Below, piece by piece: positions 5,927 to 10,466 of a DNA stretch of 10,466 bases. Under the pieces are notes generated by a model. That model saw nothing but the letters and a program-made list of their open reading frames with translations, was not told the origin of the DNA and searched no databases. This DNA is from JBNJDW01 sp051745265 (GTDB lineage: Bacteria; Pseudomonadota; Alphaproteobacteria; Micavibrionales; CSBR16-224). The position numbers were made by a program, and so were the translations under genes. Numbering within the stretch: position 1 is the first letter of the stretch; each line of letters starts with the position of its first letter. The stretch spans positions 1-10,466 of the forward strand of contig JBNJDW010000052.1 of the NCBI GenBank assembly GCA_051745265.1, read 5' to 3'.

Positions 5927-6367
5927 ATGAGTGTTGCCGAGACATCTTCAACAATCTTGCCCCCGGATTACTCACCATCCGAAGACGAAGAATTTATGAA
6001 TCCCCTGATGCTGGAATATTTTCGCCAGAAACTTCTGCGCTGGCGGGCGGAACTGCTGGACGGCTCCAGTGAAACCATTCAGAGCATGCAGGAAGATAAT
6101 CTGCAAAAACCGGATCTGACGGACCGGGCCTCTGCTGAAACCGATCATGCACTGGAACTGCGGACCCGTGACCGTGAACGCAAGCTGATTTCCAAAATCA
6201 ATGAAGCGCTGGAAAAGGTGCAGGAAGGCACTTACGGTTATTGCGAAGAAACCGATGAGCCGATCAGTGTAAAACGTCTTGAAGCACGCCCGATCGCAAC
6301 GCTGAGCCTTGAAGCGCAGGAGCGCCATGAACGCAAGGAACGGACACAGCGCGATTTACGCGAATAA
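5927..6367 (+). CDS. dksA: RNA polymerase-binding transcription factor DksA, alphaproteobacterial type
   Basis: The product has 146 residues. The ATG at 5927 follows AAGGAG; starting at 5879 would add 16 residues without a ribosome site. DksA inserts a coiled coil into the secondary channel of RNA polymerase and, with ppGpp, adjusts rRNA and amino-acid promoters. The coiled-coil tip motif DxxDxA is intact (D63-LT-D66-R-A68), followed by the typical ALELRTRDRERKLI helix. Of the four zinc-finger cysteines only C106 (in YGYC) remains; the others are T109, S127 and A130. The finger fold is therefore probably zinc-independent, as in other reduced-cysteine DksA proteins. A strong terminator follows directly. 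Confidence 0.95.
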   Translation: MSVAETSSTILPPDYSPSEDEEFMNPLMLEYFRQKLLRWRAELLDGSSETIQSMQEDNLQKPDLTDRASAETDHALELRTRDRERKLISKINEALEKVQEGTYGYCEETDEPISVKRLEARPIATLSLEAQERHERKERTQRDLRE

Positions 6368-6380
6368 AATGAACACGTAA

Positions 6381-6409
6381 AGAGCCGGACTATTATCCGG
6401 CTCTTTTTT
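6381..6409 (+). terminator. Rho-independent terminator after dksA
   Basis: AGAGCCGGA (6381-6389) pairs perfectly with TCCGGCTCT (6396-6404) around a 6-base loop, followed by five more T (6405-6409). Preceding A residues could extend the stem. It is 14 bases after the dksA stop. Confidence 0.95.
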
Positions 6410-6514
6410 CATGCCTGCAGATAAGGCAAATCGCAAACGGGCAGCCTGTGTTTTGTAAATCCGGCATAATAAATGCAGTGAAACCAGCGTAATTCTTATT
6501 ATAAAGGGATAAAC

Positions 6515-7522
6515 ATGCCTTTTGCTCATATGCAGTTTATTGAAACGCAGTCGCTGTTTTTCTATATTTCCGTATTGGCTGTTGTTCTGATCGCCCAGTT
6601 TGTGCTGGGGGTTTTGCTGCCCGGGCAAAGCCATCGGCCGCCTTTGGTCTGGTGGTTTGCTCAAAGACTGATGGATGCGCTGGGCCAGAAGCTCAATCGC
6701 GCCAATCGCAGTCCCCGCGCCCTGTTTATAAGGGGGCTTCTGACGTTGGGCTTTATGATGCTTGTCGGCTGGAGCATGGCTGTACTGGTGCGGAATATAA
6801 CGCTTTTGCTGCCTTATGGCTGGTTGAGTATTATTGTGCTGGTCTGGGGCAGCGTTAATATAATAACGGTCTGGCGCATGCTGCGCGGTGTGACGGCTGT
6901 TGAAAACCTGAAGGATTTACCGGGAAAAGCAGGTGCGCTGGCCGATCTGACCGGTTTGGATTTAAAAAGCTCTGATCCCCATACCGTTGCCCGGGCGGCT
7001 TTGTTATATACATGCCGGTCTTTAAGCATTTATGTTGTGGGGCCGGTTTTGGCGCTGGTCTCTTTTGGACTGGTCGGGCTGATGCTGTATATTTTCACGC
7101 TGTCAACCGGGCGGGAAATAGATTTTGGAGTGCGGCCAAAATCATTCTTTTTCAAACCGTTTTATATGCTGCAGGCCTTGTTTGACCTGATCCCCAGCCG
7201 GATTACAGCGGCGTTGATCTGTCTGTCGGCTATTATTACACCGACAGCGCGGCCACGTCAGGCGCTTCATGTCGTATTTGATGGCAGCCAGCATTTCCCC
7301 GGCCTGAATTTTGGCGTTCCTTTAAAGGCCTTTGCCGGTGCGGCTGGGGTCAGCCTGGGTGGTGGGCTGAATTATCAGAGCGGCGCGCAGGTTGTTTATC
7401 CCTGGATTGGCCATGAAAGCGCAACGGCACGCGCGACACTGGCGGATATTAAACGCGGCTTTGTCCTACATATATATGTAACCGTCTTTGTGATTCTGGC
7501 TTTATTGATTGGGCTTACGTAA
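6515..7522 (+). CDS. Divergent CobD/CbiB-family integral membrane protein
   Basis: The product has 335 residues with several hydrophobic helices (about 14-35, 70-92, 98-115, 172-197, 230-245 and 315-333). AAAGGGAT at 6503-6510 is the ribosome site. The C-terminal half follows CobD/CbiB: FDLIPSRITA (residues 223-232) matches the family's LDDLxNLIPARLTA, GVPLKAFAGAAGVSLGGG matches the GWPEAAMAGALGVRLGG region, and YPWIG (295-299) is the usual ending block. TGLDLKSSDPHTVARAAL matches the GRDTSxLDExxVxRAA segment. CobD/CbiB attaches aminopropanol to cobyric acid in B12 synthesis. However, the normally conserved ESLAEN-xDG block is LYTCRSLSIYVVG here, and NTLDSMVGY is replaced by TLSTGREIDFGV. Together with the absence of cobalamin genes nearby, this suggests a paralog with another or lost activity. 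Confidence 0.65.
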   Translation: MPFAHMQFIETQSLFFYISVLAVVLIAQFVLGVLLPGQSHRPPLVWWFAQRLMDALGQKLNRANRSPRALFIRGLLTLGFMMLVGWSMAVLVRNITLLLPYGWLSIIVLVWGSVNIITVWRMLRGVTAVENLKDLPGKAGALADLTGLDLKSSDPHTVARAALLYTCRSLSIYVVGPVLALVSFGLVGLMLYIFTLSTGREIDFGVRPKSFFFKPFYMLQALFDLIPSRITAALICLSAIITPTARPRQALHVVFDGSQHFPGLNFGVPLKAFAGAAGVSLGGGLNYQSGAQVVYPWIGHESATARATLADIKRGFVLHIYVTVFVILALLIGLT

Positions 7523-7738
7523 AAAGCGCTAAAATTTTAAAACACCGCAAATCCGCATATATACGCAACTTTATTACAATTTAGCCCCCTGTTCTGGTAA
7601 AAAAAAACCAACTTATGTAATTGTCTCTTTACAGTGGCGGAACCTTTCCGTATTATGGCAGCGTTAACAAAACGTAAACGAGATGGATTGTTTGGCTGCG
7701 GCTTTGCCGTGGCGGGGTATTCATCGCAGGTAGGTTCA
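7523..7738 (+). other. Gap between the CobD-like gene and the next gene; no clear gene
   Basis: This 216-bp AT-rich stretch contains no convincing terminator or promoter. An in-frame GTG at 7634 would extend the next protein by 35 residues, but has no ribosome site. A weak TGGT-A9-CCA hairpin is the only structure seen near 7596-7611. Confidence 0.35.
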
Positions 7739-9205
7739 ATGTCGGATCAGGATAAAAATAATAGCAAGCTGAGCCCACGTAACGGGAATAACGTGTACAG
7801 AAAGTCATTAGAGACGATTTTACGCGAACCCTTGACCAAACAGCGGTTAATGCTGCGTTCTAAGGTCAGAGCTGCCGGCCGCAAACAGAATCCCAAGCCT
7901 TTTACGTTTGACGAAATGAAGTCATTCGTTAGTAATCTTCCCAGTCAGCGGGAATCCTATCAAAAAGAAGTAAGTAAAGCGCTGGCAGCTGTCCAAAGCG
8001 GACAGCTTGCAAGTCCGCCCGATTTGAAATGCCCGGAAAACCAGCTGGTCTGGTCCGCGGCTTTGTCTTATGTCGTTACCAATCCAGATGTGACCAGTAA
8101 ATGGGAACCCCCGGTAGAGCCGGATAAATTTTATGAATCCGATCTTTGGAAGCAAACAGTAAACAGCCTTGATGCCTTGGTTGAATTGCGTGAAATCGGC
8201 AGCTTTGTAAATGAAGCGCTGCGCGATAAAGGGACCAAATACGCCTATGGCCGGCCCGGCACCCGCACCCGTTATGACCCGATCAAGAATCAGTTATCAA
8301 TTAACTTTATTGACAGCCTGACCAGTGGTTTTGAACATATGCGCGCCATGAGCCTGCGTGAAATCGGCAAGGCGCTGTATTCCAAAAAGCCGACCCCCCG
8401 GATGTTAAAGCTTCAGGAAGAAATCATTCCATTGATTCGTAAGCGCGATGCCGCCAAAAAGAATCGGGGTCGTGGTTCCGGCTTGTCTATGGACGAATAT
8501 AAAAGCCTGCGTATGAAGCTGGTCGAATTTAACCTGCGCCAGATGCTTTATGAAGCGGTCGAGAAAAATATCCGTAACCATTTTGCAGCCGAACGCGGGG
8601 AAACCAGACAACAGGATTTTAGTGTTTCTTTGAACATCGCCGGGGTTACCAGTGAAAATGTCGGGATGGAACGGGCACCAAAGTCTAACAGAATTCCGCA
8701 TGCGCTGACCCGTTATATGAATCTGGTCAATGCGATTAATCTTGATTTTTATCAACGGAATAACTTTTTCCCGGCAACAGATAAAGGCTGGCGGTCTGCC
8801 GGGGTTGATCCGGATCTTGTCAGGAAAGTTAAACCCGGACAAAGCTTTAAACGTGACCAGCAAGGCGTTGAACATGCCGATTTCAAAAATCTGCGCGATT
8901 TGATCGGTGGTGAAGACGGTCTGAATAAAAAATATCCGGGCTTAAGTCAGCGGCTTTTTGGTAATTTTGACGAAAAGGTGGTGCTGTCCAGCGAGAAACG
9001 CAATGAAATCATTGAGAAAATTTCAGATGAGTATTGTGAACCGCTGATCAAGGATATTTTGGACTTTTTCTCCAAACAGTATGACCAGAAACTGGAAGAA
9101 AAACAAAAGCAGTTTATGGAGAAAGAACAGCAAAAGAAAAATAATCCGCCGCGTCCTCCGAACTGGCCGCCGACGCCTCAACAAAAAGGAGGTCCTCATG
9201 CGTGA
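7739..9205 (+). CDS. Unrecognised basic cytoplasmic protein, coupled to the acidic repeat gene
   Basis: The product has 488 residues. The ATG at 7739 is chosen because AGGTAGG precedes it and the protein then opens MSDQDKNNSK; earlier in-frame starts lack a ribosome site. There is no signal peptide or membrane segment. It is mixed charged and helical, with a Lys/Arg-rich N-terminus, a block around residues 180-230 containing NQLSINFIDSLTSGFEHM and then LREIGKAL, a Lys/Gln coiled-coil segment (about 435-465), and a Pro-rich tail PPRPPNWPPTPQQ. LREIGKAL (R207-E-I-G-K211) resembles a metalloprotease HEIGH helix with both histidines replaced, so metal-dependent catalysis is unlikely. The stop codon overlaps the next gene by 8 bases, so the two proteins are probably made together and may act as a complex. 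I recognise no named family. Confidence 0.75.
   Translation: MSDQDKNNSKLSPRNGNNVYRKSLETILREPLTKQRLMLRSKVRAAGRKQNPKPFTFDEMKSFVSNLPSQRESYQKEVSKALAAVQSGQLASPPDLKCPENQLVWSAALSYVVTNPDVTSKWEPPVEPDKFYESDLWKQTVNSLDALVELREIGSFVNEALRDKGTKYAYGRPGTRTRYDPIKNQLSINFIDSLTSGFEHMRAMSLREIGKALYSKKPTPRMLKLQEEIIPLIRKRDAAKKNRGRGSGLSMDEYKSLRMKLVEFNLRQMLYEAVEKNIRNHFAAERGETRQQDFSVSLNIAGVTSENVGMERAPKSNRIPHALTRYMNLVNAINLDFYQRNNFFPATDKGWRSAGVDPDLVRKVKPGQSFKRDQQGVEHADFKNLRDLIGGEDGLNKKYPGLSQRLFGNFDEKVVLSSEKRNEIIEKISDEYCEPLIKDILDFFSKQYDQKLEEKQKQFMEKEQQKKNNPPRPPNWPPTPQQKGGPHA
9186..9192 (+). promoter_or_regulatory. Near-perfect Shine-Dalgarno AAGGAGG for the acidic repeat gene
   Basis: AAGGAGG is followed by five bases and the ATG at 9198. 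It lies inside the last codons of the upstream gene. It fixes the start of the next gene and predicts strong, coupled translation. Confidence 0.85.
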
Positions 9206-10466
9206 TGATGATTTCCACAAAGACGGTGTTCCACCCAAAAAGGATCCGTCTAAGGACAATAAAGATCCAAAGAAGAATGATCCTAATAAAGGAACGCCAC
9301 CGAAACATAAGCCTTCAAAGGATGATCCTGATAATAAAAAGGAAAATCCCAAGAAAAGAGCTGAAGATGACGTTAATGCAGATGGCGACGAACAGGATGT
9401 GCCGGATCTCGGCCAGAATGACCGCCTGCCGGATATGGATCCTGATTCACCGGAGCCAGAAAAAGGCACGCCAAAAGATGGTCAATCTTCAGGCGATGGT
9501 GAAGATACAGGCCAGGAAGGCACACCTCCGGAAGGTGAGCCCGGGTCTGAGAAAAAGCCTGAATCAGGCCGTGAGGCACCAAAAGACACGCCTGAACAGG
9601 GCGATCAAAAAGATGTCGATGCGGATGGACAGGATCAGGATATCCCTGACTTTGATCAGGACAGCGATATAGACGCTGATGGCGCGCCATCCGAACAGGA
9701 TGTGCCGGATCAGGACGGCAAACCAGCACCGGAAAAAACGCCGGAGCAGGACAATCAACCTGTGCCGGATGAAAATGGTAAAGAGCCGATCGAGAAAGCG
9801 GATCCAAACGATGTTGATGCGGATGGTGAAGAACAGTCTACGCCTGATTTTGATCAGGATGGCGATATTGATCCCAATGCGGATCCGTCTGAAAGTGATG
9901 CCCCGCAACAGGATCCACAGCAGACGCCTTCTGAAGATGCACCGCAGCCGCAAAACAAGCCTGAGAAAACGGACTCTGATAACGTCGATGCCGATGGCGA
10001 TGAGCAATCTGCACCGGATCTCGATCAGGACAGTGATGATATAGACCCGAATGCCGATCAGCAGCAGGGCGATCCAAACGATGTTGATGCGGATGGTGAA
10101 GAACAGTCTACGCCTGATTTTGATCAAGATGGCGATATTGATCCCAATGCGGATCCGTCTGAAAGCGATGCCCCGCAACAGGATCCACAGCAGGATCCTC
10201 AGCAGACGCCCTCTGAAGATGCACCGCAGCCGCAAAATAAGCCTGAGAAAACGGATTCTGATAACGTCGATGCGGATGGCGATGAGCAATCTGCACCGGA
10301 TCTCGATCAGGACAGTGATGATATAGACCCGAATGCCGATCAGCAGCAGGGCGATTCAAACGATGTCGATGCGGATGGTGAAGAACAGTCTACGCCTGAT
10401 TTTGATCAGGATGGCGATATTGATCCCAATGCGGATCCGTCTGAAAGTGATGCCCCGCAACAGGAT
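9198..10466 (+). CDS. Highly acidic Asp/Pro/Gln-rich tandem-repeat protein (partial, runs off right edge)
   Basis: The frame from the ATG at 9198 is open for 423 codons to the last base, with no stop. It starts MRDDDFHKDGVPPKKDPSKD, and residues up to about 55 are rich in Lys, Asp and Pro. The rest is strongly acidic and low in hydrophobic residues, so almost certainly disordered, without signal peptide. The core VDADGxEQxxPDxDQD recurs seven times (starting near residues 58, 139, 205, 262, 295, 356 and 389), the last five in a long tandem repeat. DxDxDG resembles calcium-binding loops of EF-hand, dockerin and thrombospondin type 3 repeats. Similar acidic linkers join domains in CobT-like proteins, where a C-terminal VWA domain follows; such a domain could lie beyond the window but is not seen. 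The whole frame overlaps the upstream gene by 8 bases. Function unknown; repeat number may vary between strains. Confidence 0.85.
   Translation, partial: MRDDDFHKDGVPPKKDPSKDNKDPKKNDPNKGTPPKHKPSKDDPDNKKENPKKRAEDDVNADGDEQDVPDLGQNDRLPDMDPDSPEPEKGTPKDGQSSGDGEDTGQEGTPPEGEPGSEKKPESGREAPKDTPEQGDQKDVDADGQDQDIPDFDQDSDIDADGAPSEQDVPDQDGKPAPEKTPEQDNQPVPDENGKEPIEKADPNDVDADGEEQSTPDFDQDGDIDPNADPSESDAPQQDPQQTPSEDAPQPQNKPEKTDSDNVDADGDEQSAPDLDQDSDDIDPNADQQQGDPNDVDADGEEQSTPDFDQDGDIDPNADPSESDAPQQDPQQDPQQTPSEDAPQPQNKPEKTDSDNVDADGDEQSAPDLDQDSDDIDPNADQQQGDSNDVDADGEEQSTPDFDQDGDIDPNADPSESDAPQQD
9801..10466 (+). repeat. Long in-frame tandem repeat, 270/282-bp unit, about 2.4 copies, continuing past the edge
   Basis: Copy 1 is 9801-10070 (270 bp), copy 2 is 10071-10352 (282 bp), copy 3 is 10353-10466 (114 bp, cut by the edge). 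Copy 2 has one extra 12-bp block (GATCCTCAGCAG, near 10193-10204) that duplicates DPQQ. Otherwise copies 1 and 2 differ at six positions, all synonymous. Copy 3 differs from copy 1 by one synonymous change and one Pro-to-Ser change. Each unit contains two shorter VDADG-containing half-units. Confidence 0.95.

Noticed and set aside
7634..7738. GTG-initiated N-terminal extension of the 488-residue protein
   Set aside because: No ribosome site before the GTG at 7634 or the ATG at 7655. The ATG at 7739 has AGGTAGG upstream. Not excluded if orthologs keep the extension.
9202..9672. Plus-strand frame rich in Met, Arg and Ile overlapping the start of the acidic gene
   Set aside because: Out of frame with the well-supported start at 9198. 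It is a frame-shifted reading of Asp/Lys-rich codons with low-complexity composition.
9564..10289. Long minus-strand open frame (241 codons) rich in Ile, Arg and Leu
   Set aside because: It is the antisense shadow of the acidic repeat gene: GAT/GAC codons read backwards give ATC/GTC (Ile/Val). It has no ribosome site, and the plus frame has a near-perfect one and meaningful repeats.
9801..10466. CRISPR array
   Set aside because: The units are 270-282 bp, directly adjacent without unique spacers, and in frame within a coding region.

Overview
The window looks like chromosomal DNA of a flagellated alphaproteobacterium with moderate GC content (near 50% by eye). The strongest marker is fliX, a flagellar assembly regulator known from Alphaproteobacteria. 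It sits head to head with flgI, an arrangement I recall from Caulobacter. A dksA of the alphaproteobacterial type and sigma-54-like promoters in front of flagellar genes agree with this. I cannot name the genus.

Layout, left to right. (1) 1-379, minus strand: the N-terminal part of a Gln/Ala-rich protein that runs off the left edge, possibly the hook-length regulator FliK. A sigma-54-type promoter and an enhancer-like palindrome lie behind it. (2) 624-1769, plus: a Sel1-repeat protein with an N-terminal membrane anchor. (3) 1895-2218, minus: a small two-helix membrane protein of unknown role. (4) 2338-3078, plus: a PPP-type Ser/Thr protein phosphatase, preceded by two related operator-like palindromes and followed by a two-way terminator. 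(5) 5149-3140, minus: a compact operon flgI (P-ring), rod-binding protein (FlgJ N-terminal domain type) and a FlgN-like chaperone, driven by a sigma-54-type promoter. (6) 5381-6367, plus: fliX and then dksA, which has its own promoter and ends at a strong terminator. (7) 6515 to the right edge, plus: a degenerate CobD/CbiB-family membrane protein, an unrecognised 488-residue basic protein, and, overlapping it by 8 bases, an open-ended, very acidic protein built from tandem DxDxDG-containing repeats.

The flagellar parts form a plausible regulatory unit. FliX is known to act with the sigma-54 activator FlbD. Both flagellar transcription units here (the FliK-like gene and flgI-flgJ-flgN) have a GG-N10-GC promoter 35-38 bases before the start codon, and a CGGCA/TGCCG-type palindrome about 90-120 bp further upstream. 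The palindrome between flgI and fliX also abuts the predicted fliX -35 element, so one site could switch on flgI and modulate fliX.

The least explained part is the right end. The two genes at 7739-9205 and 9198->10466 are clearly coupled and opposite in charge. The second carries at least 2.4 copies of a 270/282-bp repeat. The first two copies differ only by six synonymous changes and one 12-bp in-frame insertion. The second gene is open at the right edge, so its C-terminus, which may hold its functional domain, is unseen.
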